Shown here piece after piece: positions 25,565 to 34,382 of a stretch of DNA of 45,154 nucleotides. The notes below the pieces were generated by a model. It had not been told where the DNA came from and ran no database searches. It saw nothing but the letters and a program-made list of their open reading frames with translations. This DNA is from Verrucomicrobiota bacterium (GTDB lineage: Bacteria > Verrucomicrobiota > Verrucomicrobiia > Opitutales > Opitutaceae), in contig JAEYYL010000401.1 in assembly GCA_023430825.1 (NCBI GenBank), forward strand, positions 1-45,154, in the 5' to 3' direction. Every line of letters begins with the position of its first letter. Within the stretch, counting starts at the first letter, position 1. Made by a program: the position numbers and the translations under genes.

Positions 25565-26782
25565 ATGAGCCTGGACCCTTCTTCGACTCTCGACGCCCTT
25601 CACCTCCGCTCCGCCTCGACCGCGCCCGACGTCCTCGCGCGTGACGAATCGTTCTGGTCCGCCGTCGCCGCCGAATTCGTCGCCCCGTCCGAATTCATTC
25701 ACCTCGAATACGGCTACTACCATCCCGCCTGCCGCGGTGTGATCGCCGCCGAGATCGCCGCCCTCCACCACAGCCAGCGCTACGGCGCCCACTACAAACG
25801 CACCCAACGCGACGCCGACTACGAAGCCGCGCGCGCCGACCTCGCCCGCCTCGCCGGCGCCGATCCCGCCGAGGTCGTCATCACCCGCAACGCCACCGAA
25901 GCGCTCAACATCGTCATCCACGGACTCCCGCTGAACCGCGGCGACGAAATCGTCTGCTCCTCGCTCGACTACGGCAGCATGACGGAAGCCTGGGAACAGC
26001 GCGCCCGCCGCGACGGCCTGATCCTGCACCGCGTCGATCTCCCGCTCGATCCCGCCTCCGACGCCGACATCGTCGACCGCTTCGCCGCCGCGCTCACACC
26101 CCGCACGCGCGTCCTCCACCTCACGCACCTCATCAACTTCACCGGCCACCTCCTCCCGGTCGCGCAACTCTGCACGCTCGCCCGCGCCCGCGGCATCGAA
26201 ACCGTCGTCGACGCCGCCCACTCGTTCGCCCACATCGACTTCACCCCCGCCGCGCTCGGCTGCGACTACCTCGGCGCCAGTCTCCATAAATGGCTCGCCG
26301 CCCCGCTCGGCACCGGCCTGCTCTACGTGAAACGCGACCGGGTCGCCGCGCTGTCTCCACTTTTTGGTGACACGCAGCGCGCCGCCGGCGACATCCGCAA
26401 ACTCGAGCATTTCGGCAACCGCCCCGACTCCGCGCCCGCCGGCCTGCGCGAAGCCATCCGCTGGCACGACGCCTTCGGCGGGGCCGCCGCGAAACACGCC
26501 CGCCTGCACCTCCTCCAGCGCCGCTGGACCGACGCCGCCCGCCAGCTCCCGCGCGTGCAACTGCTCACTCCTCGAGACCCGTCGCGCCACGGCGCCATCG
26601 GCGCCTTCACCATCGAAGGTCTGTCTCCCCGCACCCTCGTCGACCGCCTCATGGACGATCACGGCATTTTCGTGAACGCCTTCGACACCCCGCTCCCCGC
26701 CGTGCGCGTGACCCCCGGCGTCCACACGCCCCTCGCTCACCTCGACCGCCTCGTCACCGCCCTAAAATCCCTCGCCCCCTAA
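25565..26782 (+). CDS. class V PLP-dependent aminotransferase (isopenicillin-N-epimerase-like)
   Basis: This 405-residue fold-type I PLP enzyme shows the cofactor Lys in ASLHKWLAAPLG (K242) and the PLP-ring Asp in VVDAAHSFAH (D216), with TRNATEALN near residue 108 binding the phosphate. The LHKWL-AP-G-G pattern is typical of the isopenicillin-N epimerase/EgtE-like branch rather than NifS/SufS cysteine desulfurases, and no desulfurase active-site Cys loop is evident. The substrate is unknown. The putative operator at 25394 lies upstream, and a run of heptamer repeats follows the stop. Confidence 0.87.
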   Translation: MSLDPSSTLDALHLRSASTAPDVLARDESFWSAVAAEFVAPSEFIHLEYGYYHPACRGVIAAEIAALHHSQRYGAHYKRTQRDADYEAARADLARLAGADPAEVVITRNATEALNIVIHGLPLNRGDEIVCSSLDYGSMTEAWEQRARRDGLILHRVDLPLDPASDADIVDRFAAALTPRTRVLHLTHLINFTGHLLPVAQLCTLARARGIETVVDAAHSFAHIDFTPAALGCDYLGASLHKWLAAPLGTGLLYVKRDRVAALSPLFGDTQRAAGDIRKLEHFGNRPDSAPAGLREAIRWHDAFGGAAAKHARLHLLQRRWTDAARQLPRVQLLTPRDPSRHGAIGAFTIEGLSPRTLVDRLMDDHGIFVNAFDTPLPAVRVTPGVHTPLAHLDRLVTALKSLAP

Positions 26783-26783
26783 C

Positions 26784-26844
26784 TCCGTCCTCCGTTCTCC
26801 GTTTTCCGTCCTCTGTCTGTCCGTCCTCCGTTCTCCGTCCTTGC
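26784..26844. repeat. degenerate heptanucleotide tandem repeat, TCCTCCG/TTCTCCG family
   Basis: About eight units of the 7-base pattern TNCTCCG follow one another, with one irregular 8-base step at 26816-26823. The array begins 2 bases after the aminotransferase stop and ends 36 bases before the leuB start. The same 14-base pair of units TCCTCCGTTCTCCG recurs at 28827-28840. Confidence 0.75.
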
Positions 26845-26879
26845 CACGCCCCGGAACCGCCCGCTACTCATTCGCGCTT

Positions 26880-27983
26880 ATGCAGTCGCTCAAGTTCGCC
26901 GTTCTCGCCGGAGATTACATCGGCCCCGAAGTCATGGCCGAGGCGCTCCGCGTCCTCGCCGTCGTCGCCCAGCGCGAAAACCTGCGCCTCGATTATGTCG
27001 AGGCCGACGTCGGCGGCGCCGCCATCGACAAGCACGGTTCCGCGCTCCCCCAGGAGACCCTCGAAAAATGCGCCTGGGGCGACGCCATCCTCTTCGGCTC
27101 CGTCGGCGGCCCAAAATGGGAAAAACTCCCGCCCGCCCAACAGCCCGAGCGCGCCTCGCTCCTCCCGCTCCGCAAGCACTTCACCCTCTTCGCCAACATC
27201 CGCCCCGGCCTCCTCTATCGCGAACTCACCGACGCCTCCCCGCTCAAGTCCGAGCGCATCCCCGACGGCATCGACATCGTCTGCATCCGCGAACTCACCG
27301 GCGGACTTTACTTCGGCAAGCCGAAGGAAACTACCACGCTGCCCGACGGCGATATCCAGGCCGTGGATACGATGGTCTATCGCAAAAGCGAGATCGAGCG
27401 CATCCTCGCCACCGCCATCACCACCGCCCGCGCCCGGAAGCTGAAACTCACCTCCGTCGACAAGGCCAACGTCCTCGAAACCTCCGTCCTCTGGCGCAAG
27501 ACCGTCACCGAGTATTGCGCGCAACACGCGCCCGACATCGCCCTCTCCCACATGTATGTCGACAACGCCGCGATGCAGCTCGCGCGCGATCCCAACCAGT
27601 TCGACGTCTTCGTCACCGAAAACATGTTCGGCGACATCCTCTCCGACGAGATGGCCGTCATCTGCGGTTCGCTCGGCATGCTGTCCTCCGCCTCGCTCGG
27701 CACCGGCAAAAATTCGCTCGGCCTCCCCTTCGGCCTCTACGAACCCGCCGGCGGCACCGCCCCCGACATCGCGGGCAAGGGCATCGCCAATCCCTGCGCG
27801 CAAATCCTCTCTGCCGCGCTCATGCTCCGCCACAGCTTCGGCCTCAATCAAGCCGCCACACGCCTCGAAGCCGCCGTGAAAAAGACCGTCACCTCCGGCA
27901 CGCGCACCGGCGACATCGCCTTCGGCCGCCCCAGCGTCGGCACCAAGCAGATGGCCGACGCGATCATCGCGAACCTCGCCTGA
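26880..27983 (+). CDS. leuB: 3-isopropylmalate dehydrogenase
   Basis: The 367-residue enzyme performs the NAD-dependent oxidative decarboxylation of 3-isopropylmalate in leucine synthesis. It shows the beta-decarboxylating dehydrogenase signatures: RELTGGLYFGKPK near residue 139 with the catalytic Tyr, VDKANVLETS, DNAAMQL, and the metal- and NAD-binding NMFGDILSDEMAVICGSLGM near residue 250. The N-terminal loop reads GDYIGPEV instead of the usual GDGIGPEV, a small oddity. It stands alone; no leuA, leuC or leuD is nearby. The ATG at 26880 starts the first beta strand directly. Confidence 0.95.
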   Translation: MQSLKFAVLAGDYIGPEVMAEALRVLAVVAQRENLRLDYVEADVGGAAIDKHGSALPQETLEKCAWGDAILFGSVGGPKWEKLPPAQQPERASLLPLRKHFTLFANIRPGLLYRELTDASPLKSERIPDGIDIVCIRELTGGLYFGKPKETTTLPDGDIQAVDTMVYRKSEIERILATAITTARARKLKLTSVDKANVLETSVLWRKTVTEYCAQHAPDIALSHMYVDNAAMQLARDPNQFDVFVTENMFGDILSDEMAVICGSLGMLSSASLGTGKNSLGLPFGLYEPAGGTAPDIAGKGIANPCAQILSAALMLRHSFGLNQAATRLEAAVKKTVTSGTRTGDIAFGRPSVGTKQMADAIIANLA

Positions 27984-28001
27984 ACCGCCTCGCCCGGTGG
28001 A

Positions 28002-28026
28002 ACCCGACGTCCCGTCGGGTGGTTTG
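28002..28026 (+). terminator. hairpin after leuB
   Basis: A perfect 8-bp stem ACCCGACG / CGTCGGGT with a 3-base loop is followed by GGTTTG, 18 bases after the leuB stop. Further inverted repeats (AGCCCG/CGGGCT; GGCTGAT/ATCAGCC) continue to about 28110, so the gap may be one compound extragenic palindrome. Confidence 0.55.
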
Positions 28027-28154
28027 CACACCCCCGCCGGCCAGCCCGCCGACATTCTCGTCGGGCTGATCGTCGATCATCGGCATCAGCCGTCGCGCCG
28101 TGCGACTTCCCCACCGGGGTTGCGCGATCCCGTGCCATTCGTCATGCTTGCGCC

Positions 28155-28775
28155 ATGCCGCTGACTTACACGCACGTTTTCGAACCAGGAACCGTCGCCT
28201 CCTCACCGCCGCTGCTCCTGCTCCACGGCACCGGCGGCTCCGAGCACGATCTACTGCCGCTCGGGCGCACCCTCTCGCCCGGCTCCGCGCTCCTCTCGCC
28301 CCGCGGCCAGGTCAGCGAACGCGGCGCCGCTCGCTTTTTCGCGCGCCTCGCCGAAGGCGTGTTCGATCCCACCGAAGTCGCGCAACGCACACACGAACTC
28401 GCCGATTTCGTCGCCGCCGCCGCGCAACACTACAGCCTCGATTCCCGCCGCCTCATCGCCGTCGGTTTTTCCAACGGCGCCAACATCGCCGCCACGCTCC
28501 TCCAACTCCGCGCCGTGGTGCTCGGCGGCGCCGTGCTCTTTCGCGCGATGGTCGTGATCGACCAGCCCGCGACTCCCGATTCGCTCAATGGCAAACGCGT
28601 CCTCCTCGCAAGCGGCGCGCAGGACCCGATCGTGTCGCCCGATCACCCGCGCCGTCTCGCCGCGCACCTGCGCGCCGGCGGCGCCGACGTCACGCTCACC
28701 ACCGCCCCCGCCGGCCACAATCTCACCCGCGAAGACATCGCCACCGCCCAACAATGGTTAGCCGATAAAAAGTAG
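28155..28775 (+). CDS. phospholipase/carboxylesterase-type alpha/beta hydrolase
   Basis: This 206-residue protein lacks a signal peptide and shows a complete catalytic triad: S106 in VGFSNGAN, D157 in SGAQDPI and H188 in AGHNLT. The oxyanion segment LLLHGTGGSEHDLLPL lies at residues 21-36. It belongs to the small cytosolic phospholipase/carboxylesterase family. The natural substrate cannot be deduced. The heptamer repeat array begins 9 bases after the stop. Confidence 0.88.
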   Translation: MPLTYTHVFEPGTVASSPPLLLLHGTGGSEHDLLPLGRTLSPGSALLSPRGQVSERGAARFFARLAEGVFDPTEVAQRTHELADFVAAAAQHYSLDSRRLIAVGFSNGANIAATLLQLRAVVLGGAVLFRAMVVIDQPATPDSLNGKRVLLASGAQDPIVSPDHPRRLAAHLRAGGADVTLTTAPAGHNLTREDIATAQQWLADKK

Positions 28776-28783
28776 GATCTGGC

Positions 28784-28861
28784 GTCTCCGTCCTCCGGTC
28801 TTCCGTTCTCTGCCCTCCGTCTTACGTCCTCCGTTCTCCGTTCTCCGTCTTCCGTCCTCGC
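28784..28861. repeat. degenerate heptanucleotide tandem repeat, TCCTCCG/TTCTCCG family
   Basis: Eleven units of 7 bases matching TYYTCCG run through this gap, with one extra base at 28798. The array ends 6 bases before the start codon of the UPF0173 gene, so it would be in the untranslated leader and replaces any normal ribosome binding site. Confidence 0.8.
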
Positions 28862-28867
28862 CGCGCC

Positions 28868-29557
28868 ATGCGCCTCACCTACTTCGGCCATTCCGCCTTC
28901 CTCCTCGAGATCGCCGGCACGCGCCTCCTGATCGATCCGTGGCTGAGCAAGAATCCCCACGGTGCTGTCGATCCCGCCTCCGTTCCCTGCCACTTCGTCC
29001 TTTGCACGCACGCGCACGACGATCACCTCGGCGACGCCCTCGAACTCGCCCTCCGGCACCGCGCCACGATCGTCGCCCCATTCGAACTCGCCCTGCACCT
29101 CGAAGCGCAAGGCGCCGCCAATCCCATCGATCTCATGCCCGGCGGCGGCGTCACGCTGCCGTGGGGCCGCATCGAGATGACGCCCGCGTGGCACAGCTCG
29201 TCCATCGAGCTGCCGAACGGCGAAAACAAACCCATGGGCGTCGCCAGCGGCTACGTGATCCGCGCCGGCGGTCGCGCCGTTTATCACGCCGGCGACACCG
29301 CGCTCTTCGGCGACATGCGACTCGTCGGCCGGCACGGCTTGGACGTCGCGCTCCTCCCCATCGGTGATTTCTACACGATGGGTCCGCACGACGCCGTCGA
29401 AGCGCTGCACCTGCTTCGCCCGCGGCTCGCGATTCCGATGCATTACAACACCAACGAAAAAATCCGCGTCGACCCCAACGCCTTCGCCGCCGAAGCCATC
29501 CGCACCGGCCACCCCGCCCGCGTCCTCTCCCCGGGCGAAACGCTCGAGGTCGCGTAG
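28868..29557 (+). CDS. UPF0173 metal-dependent hydrolase (metallo-beta-lactamase fold)
   Basis: This 229-residue protein matches the UPF0173/YtkL-type branch of the metallo-beta-lactamase superfamily. The metal motif H48-A-H50-D-D52-H53 is present, preceded by YFGHSAFLLE and LIDPWLSKNP, and further ligands appear in YHAGDTALFGDM and in the late IPMHYNT. The function of this family is not established, and related enzymes include lactonases and nucleases. The start codon lies directly after a heptamer repeat array. Confidence 0.9.
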   Translation: MRLTYFGHSAFLLEIAGTRLLIDPWLSKNPHGAVDPASVPCHFVLCTHAHDDHLGDALELALRHRATIVAPFELALHLEAQGAANPIDLMPGGGVTLPWGRIEMTPAWHSSSIELPNGENKPMGVASGYVIRAGGRAVYHAGDTALFGDMRLVGRHGLDVALLPIGDFYTMGPHDAVEALHLLRPRLAIPMHYNTNEKIRVDPNAFAAEAIRTGHPARVLSPGETLEVA

Positions 29558-29611
29558 CACCTCAACGCCGAATCTCGCGCAAAGACTGCGCGCGGCGGAC
29601 CCATCGGCACG

Positions 29612-29673
29612 GGAGGGCCGAGCTCCGCGAGGCCGGTTCGTAAATGCCGCGGTCTCGCGGAGCTCGCCCCTCC
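29612..29673. repeat. long extragenic hairpin
   Basis: Two 20-base arms (29612-29631 and 29654-29673) are inverted complements with one mismatch and flank a 22-base loop. The arms contain GAGCTCCGCGAG. The element lies 55 bases after the UPF0173 stop and has no strong T tail. It could end transcription or be a member of a repetitive palindrome family. Confidence 0.65.
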
Positions 29674-29719
29674 TCGCCCTTGCGGATGCGGCCAAAATTG
29701 GCGGGCCGTCACGCCAGCA

Positions 29720-29737
29720 GCTCACAAACCTGTGAGC
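29720..29737. promoter_or_regulatory. perfect inverted repeat upstream of the E1 gene
   Basis: GCTCACA and TGTGAGC form a perfect 7-bp inverted repeat around AACC, 118 bases before the E1 start. It may be an operator or small hairpin. The rest of the 297-base gap 29558-29854 holds only the long hairpin at 29612 and no credible gene. Confidence 0.4.
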
Positions 29738-29854
29738 ACCCGCCCGGCATCGGTCCGCCGCCTCCCCTTCGCGGCTCTTTTGCGCCAATCCCTCCCCGCC
29801 GTAAATCTCTCGCTTGCCCGAGCCGCAGCGCGTCCTCACGGTTTCGTTTTGGAC

Positions 29855-31978
29855 ATGGCACTTCCCACTCCTCCGGCGATCCTCGCAGCGCGTGACCTCA
29901 GCGCCGCGGAACTCCAGAACCCTTCTTCCGACACGCTGCTCCGCCTCTACGCGTGGATGCAACTCGCCCGCATCGGCGACAACCGCAACCTCGACCTCTT
30001 TCGCCAGGGCCTGATGAAGGGCACACTCGCCGGCGGCCAGGGCAACGAGGGCCTCATCGTTCCCCTCACCCTCCTCGCCGACAAGGCGATCGACGTCGTC
30101 AGCTTCACCCACCGCGACTACGGCGGCCACCTCATCTGGAGCGGTCACCTCTGCGAGCATTTCAACCAATACTTCGCCAACGCCGGCAGCCCCACCCAGG
30201 CGCGCGAGGGCAACGTCCATCGCGGCGATCCGAAGAACCGTTCGTTCCCGATGATCAGCCATCTCGGCGCCATGACCGGCACCGTCCTCGGCGGCGCCGA
30301 TTCGCAGCGCCGTCTCAGCCGCCCCGCCGTCGGTTTCGCGCTCTTCGGCGACGGTGGCTCGAGCACCGGCGACATCCACGAGTCGCTCAACCTCGCCTCA
30401 CTCCTCTCGCTCCCGATTCTCTTCATCGTCGAAAACAACGGCTACGCCTACTCGACGCCGACGTGCGAACAGTTCCTCGAAGGCACCGAACTCTGGCGCC
30501 GCGCCGCCGGCTACGGCATCGAGGGCTTCGCGCTCGACTGCACCAACGACGTCGTCACCACCGCGAGCACCTTCGCCGCCGCCATCGAAAAAGTCCGCAC
30601 CACTTCGCGCCCGATGCTCATCGAGGCGCACACGCTGCGCCTCCGCGGTCACGCCGCCTACGACACCTGCAATTACCTGAAACCCGGCGAAGGCGATTCC
30701 TTCCTCGCGCGCGATCCGCTCCCGCGCTTCCGCGCCAAAATCGCCGAAGCCGGCCACGGCGCCCAACTCGACGCCATCGACGCCGAACTCTCCGCCTACG
30801 TCGAAGCCTGCATCAAGGTTTCGATGGCCGTCGCCCGCCCGCCCGCCGACACCGCGCGCCTCATCGCCGACGTCTTCGCCCCGCCGTCGCCCCCGCTCCC
30901 CTGGTCGCCCTCACTCGACCCCCGACCCCAAAATTCGGAACGCCGAACTCCGAACTCCGAACCCGGAACCCCGAACCCGGAACCCGGAACTTCCAACTCG
31001 GAACCCCAGCAGCTCACGCTCGCCCAAGCCATCAACCACGCCCTCCGCAAAATCCTCGCCGAGCGTCCCGAGTCGATCCTCCTCGGCCAGGACATCGGCA
31101 CCTACGGCGGCGCGTTCAAGGTCACCGAAAATCTCCTCACCGAGTTCGGCCGCTCGCGCGTTTTCAACACGCCTCTCGCCGAGAGCGCCTGCACCGGCTA
31201 CGCCATCGGCCTCGCCGTCAACGGCCACCGCCCGATCGAGGAGTTCCAGTTCGCCGATTTCTCCACCGAGGCGATGACCCAGATCGCGCTCAACGCCGCC
31301 ACGTTTCACTACCGCTCCGGCGTCGCCTGCCCGCTCGTGTTTCGCTTCCCGTGCGGCGGCCATCTCACGCTCGGCTCGTTCCACTCGCAGGAACTCGAAT
31401 CCGTTTTCCTCGCGATGCCCGGCCTGAAGGCGCTCTACCCGAGCACGCCGCAAGACGCCTTCGACGCGCTCCTCGCCGCCTACGAGGACAACAACCCCGT
31501 CATCCTCTTCGAACACAAGGGACTCTACCGCCGCGGCAAACATCCCGTGTCGTGGAATCCCAACTACCGCGACGTCTGGAATCCGAAGCAGCTTCGCACC
31601 GGCGACTACGCGACCGTCGTCACCTACGGCGAAATGGTGTCGCTCGCCGCCGAGGTCTGCGACTACGTCGGCGCCGAATACGAGCACACGTTCGATCTCT
31701 TCGACCTGCGCGCACTCTCGCCGCTCAAGCTCGATGCGATCCACGCCTCCGTCGCGCGCACCGGCCGGCTCGTCGTCATTCACGAAGCGCGCCGCACGCA
31801 CGGCTTCGGCGCCGAACTCGTCGCACGTTTTACCGAGCAGAATTTCGCCGCGCTCAAGGCCGCGCCGCTCCGGATCGCCTCGCTCGACATCCCCGTTCCC
31901 TTCGCGCCCGAACTCGAGGAAGCCTTCCGCCCCACCGTCGAAAAGGTGATCGAGCAGGTCACCGCGTGGATGACGTGA
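29855..31978 (+). CDS. fused E1alpha-E1beta 2-oxo acid dehydrogenase
   Basis: This 707-residue protein joins the alpha and beta subunits of a thiamine-diphosphate-dependent E1 (branched-chain 2-oxo acid or pyruvate dehydrogenase type). The alpha half (1-350) has HRDYGG, the ThDP/Mg motif GDGGSS...ENNGYAYS from 165, and the RLRGHAAYDT phosphorylation-loop-like segment. The beta half (about 387-707) has GQDIGTYGGAFKVT, EFQFADF, PCGGHLTLGSFHSQ and the terminal transketolase-C domain. Between them residues 360-385 are a Pro/Asn/Glu linker encoded by heptanucleotide repeats. No E2 or E3 gene is nearby. The ATG at 29855 is preferred; a GTG at 29732 would add 41 residues of unlikely sequence. kdsC follows by 37 bases. 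Confidence 0.92.
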   Translation: MALPTPPAILAARDLSAAELQNPSSDTLLRLYAWMQLARIGDNRNLDLFRQGLMKGTLAGGQGNEGLIVPLTLLADKAIDVVSFTHRDYGGHLIWSGHLCEHFNQYFANAGSPTQAREGNVHRGDPKNRSFPMISHLGAMTGTVLGGADSQRRLSRPAVGFALFGDGGSSTGDIHESLNLASLLSLPILFIVENNGYAYSTPTCEQFLEGTELWRRAAGYGIEGFALDCTNDVVTTASTFAAAIEKVRTTSRPMLIEAHTLRLRGHAAYDTCNYLKPGEGDSFLARDPLPRFRAKIAEAGHGAQLDAIDAELSAYVEACIKVSMAVARPPADTARLIADVFAPPSPPLPWSPSLDPRPQNSERRTPNSEPGTPNPEPGTSNSEPQQLTLAQAINHALRKILAERPESILLGQDIGTYGGAFKVTENLLTEFGRSRVFNTPLAESACTGYAIGLAVNGHRPIEEFQFADFSTEAMTQIALNAATFHYRSGVACPLVFRFPCGGHLTLGSFHSQELESVFLAMPGLKALYPSTPQDAFDALLAAYEDNNPVILFEHKGLYRRGKHPVSWNPNYRDVWNPKQLRTGDYATVVTYGEMVSLAAEVCDYVGAEYEHTFDLFDLRALSPLKLDAIHASVARTGRLVVIHEARRTHGFGAELVARFTEQNFAALKAAPLRIASLDIPVPFAPELEEAFRPTVEKVIEQVTAWMT
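30932..31008. repeat. in-frame heptanucleotide repeat encoding the E1 linker
   Basis: Eleven consecutive 7-base units, all beginning AA and mostly AACYCSG, occupy exactly 77 bases inside the E1 fusion gene. Because 7 is not divisible by 3, three units are read as one 7-residue repeat, visible in the protein as TPNSEPG, TPNPEPG and TSNSEPQ. The linker joins two domains that are separate proteins in many bacteria. Confidence 0.85.
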
Positions 31979-32015
31979 CCTTTCTCCTCAAGCAGAACGA
32001 GAAAGTTTCGACCTG

Positions 32016-32516
32016 ATGACTTCGCCCGCAAAATCTCTTTCCTGGTCCGCGATCCGCCTTTTCGCGATGGATGTCGACGGCATTCTCACCGACGGCACCG
32101 TGCAAATCTCCTCCGACGGCACCGAATCGAAGGGCTTCTCCATCCTCGACGGCATGGGCCTCAAGCGCCTCGAGAAAGCCGGCATCGCCACCGCGTGGAT
32201 CAGCGGCCGCGCCTCCGGTGCGACCATCGCGCGCGCCACGGAGTTGAAAATTCCGCATCTCGTCCAGGGCCGCACCGACAAACTCACCGCGCTCCAGGAA
32301 CTCGCTTCGTCGCTCGGCCTCACCGCCGCCGAGTGCGTTTATATGGGCGATGACGACATCGATGCGCCCGCGATGGCGTGGGCCGCGATCGGCGCCACCG
32401 TGCCCGATGCGATGCCCGCCGCGCTCGCCGCCGCCGATTACGTCACGCAACGCCCGGCCGGTCGCGGCGCCGTCCGCGAAGTCTGCGACCACCTCCTCGC
32501 CGCTCACCGCGCATGA
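32016..32516 (+). CDS. kdsC: 3-deoxy-manno-octulosonate-8-phosphate phosphatase
   Basis: This 166-residue HAD-superfamily phosphatase releases phosphate from KDO-8-P in the making of the LPS inner core sugar KDO. It is a minimal (C0, tetramer-type) HAD with the nucleophile D19 and acid/base D21 in AMDVDGILTDG, ISGRAS for motif II, and the MGDDDIDAPAM motif III near residue 109. It starts the row kdsC-lptC-lptA-lptB, the same order seen in many Gram-negative bacteria, which supports this assignment over a general phosphatase. Its stop overlaps the lptC start by four bases. Confidence 0.93.
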   Translation: MTSPAKSLSWSAIRLFAMDVDGILTDGTVQISSDGTESKGFSILDGMGLKRLEKAGIATAWISGRASGATIARATELKIPHLVQGRTDKLTALQELASSLGLTAAECVYMGDDDIDAPAMAWAAIGATVPDAMPAALAAADYVTQRPAGRGAVREVCDHLLAAHRA

Positions 32517-33007
32517 TTTCTGTCCGACAGCCCCGTCAGGGCGCAGGGAGCGTCCGGTCTCCGGGCGAGCCGTCCGCGTGCGCCTCCCTTTTGCTCATCG
32601 CGATCCTCACCCTCGCTCTCGCAACTCACGCCCCCGCCGCCGAAGTCACCGCCCCCGCGCGCAACTGGGTCCTGCCCGCCTTCACCAAGGAAGGATTCCG
32701 CGAAGCCACCGCGCGCGGTTCCGAAGCCCGCGCCCTCACCGATCGCACGTTCCAGGTCATCGATCTCAACCTCACCTTTTTCAGCGGCGACGCCGCCAAC
32801 CGCGTCGAAACCGTGATCCTCAGCCCCGCCGCTACATTCCTCCCCGACGAAAAAGTCGCTCGCGGCGAGCATCACGTGCGCTTCATCCGCGACGACGTCG
32901 AAGCATCCGGCACGCGCTGGGTTTACCACCACGCGGACAAAAAGATTTCGCTCGCCGGCAACGTCCGCGTAACGTTCCGCGCCGAGATCGACGATCTCCT
33001 CCGATGA
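32513..33007 (+). CDS. LptC-like LPS export protein
   Basis: This 164-residue protein has a hydrophobic N-terminal segment (about 25-43, ending APAAE) and a small beta domain with LTFFSGDAANRVETVILSP and KKISLAGNVRVTF, a pattern of short strands like the LptA/LptC beta-jellyroll. Similarity to proteobacterial LptC is weak, and the call rests largely on position between kdsC and lptA, where lptC normally lies. LptC bridges the inner-membrane transporter LptBFG to the periplasmic LptA. It overlaps both neighbours by 4-base ATGA junctions, so the three genes are translationally coupled. Confidence 0.7.
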   Translation: MISVRQPRQGAGSVRSPGEPSACASLLLIAILTLALATHAPAAEVTAPARNWVLPAFTKEGFREATARGSEARALTDRTFQVIDLNLTFFSGDAANRVETVILSPAATFLPDEKVARGEHHVRFIRDDVEASGTRWVYHHADKKISLAGNVRVTFRAEIDDLLR

Positions 33008-33537
33008 AATTTTTCCGCGCCTTCCTTTTCCTCCTTTTCGCCCTCGGCACCGCCGTCTTCGCCCTCGCCGCCGAAACGCCACAGCCGACCACGCTCGCCT
33101 GCGACCACATGGACATGTGGAGCGAGGGCGACGAAACCAAGGCCATCTGCACGGGCAACGTCGTCGTCACCGGCACCAATCTCCGCATCGTCGCCGATCG
33201 GATCGAGCTGATCGCCTCGCGGATCGACGACGAGAAAAACGAATCCGTTCCCACGCTCGAAAAATTCCGCTACCTCCTCGCCACCGGCAACGTCTCGATC
33301 ACGCAGGGCACGCGCACCGCCACCTGCGGTCGCGCCGAGGTCCTGCCGCGCGAGGAAAAGGTTGTGCTCACCGAGAACCCCGTCGTCGTCGATCGCGCCA
33401 CGCAGTTCGTCAGCGCCGGCGAGAAAATCACCATGCTCCGCGGCCAGGAACGCGTCGAAGTCGAGAAGCCCCGCCTCACCGGCCCGCCGATCAAGGACCT
33501 CGGCTTCGACCGCAACGCCGCCGACCACCCCAAATGA
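33004..33537 (+). CDS. lptA: LptA/OstA-family periplasmic LPS-binding protein
   Basis: The protein of 177 residues has a signal peptide (MKFFRAFLFLLFALGTAVFALAA) and an OstA/LptA domain: TTLACDHMDMWSEGDETKAICTG near the start, VVVTGTNLRIVADRIEL, VSITQGTRTATCGRAEVLP and EEKVVLTENPVVVD. In the family this domain binds lipid A acyl chains and polymerises into the bridge to the outer membrane. Between the first two strands a short charged insertion (SRIDDEKNESVPTLEKF) departs from the minimal domain. The ATG overlaps the preceding stop. Confidence 0.86.
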   Translation: MKFFRAFLFLLFALGTAVFALAAETPQPTTLACDHMDMWSEGDETKAICTGNVVVTGTNLRIVADRIELIASRIDDEKNESVPTLEKFRYLLATGNVSITQGTRTATCGRAEVLPREEKVVLTENPVVVDRATQFVSAGEKITMLRGQERVEVEKPRLTGPPIKDLGFDRNAADHPK

Positions 33538-33580
33538 CCCCGCGACCCGGACCCGCGCCGCGCCCGGCCGCGTCGCTCCT

Positions 33581-33606
33581 TGGAGCCGCGGCGCCCTCGC
33601 CGCGCC
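33581..33606. repeat. dispersed 26-base hairpin element, copy 2
   Basis: This copy matches 6332-6357 at 25 of 26 positions and folds as a 7-bp CGCGGCG/CGCCGCG stem with a 4-base loop. It ends 7 bases before the lptB start codon, where a ribosome binding site would be expected, and it lies in the only long gap of the kdsC-lptCAB row. Confidence 0.6.
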
Positions 33607-33613
33607 CTTCTCG

Positions 33614-34378
<765 letters not shown>

Positions 34379-34382
34379 TTAA

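Noticed and set aside
26784..28861. Heptamer arrays as a CRISPR locus
   Set aside because: The units are 7 bases long, contiguous and degenerate, with no unique spacers, and no cas genes are nearby.
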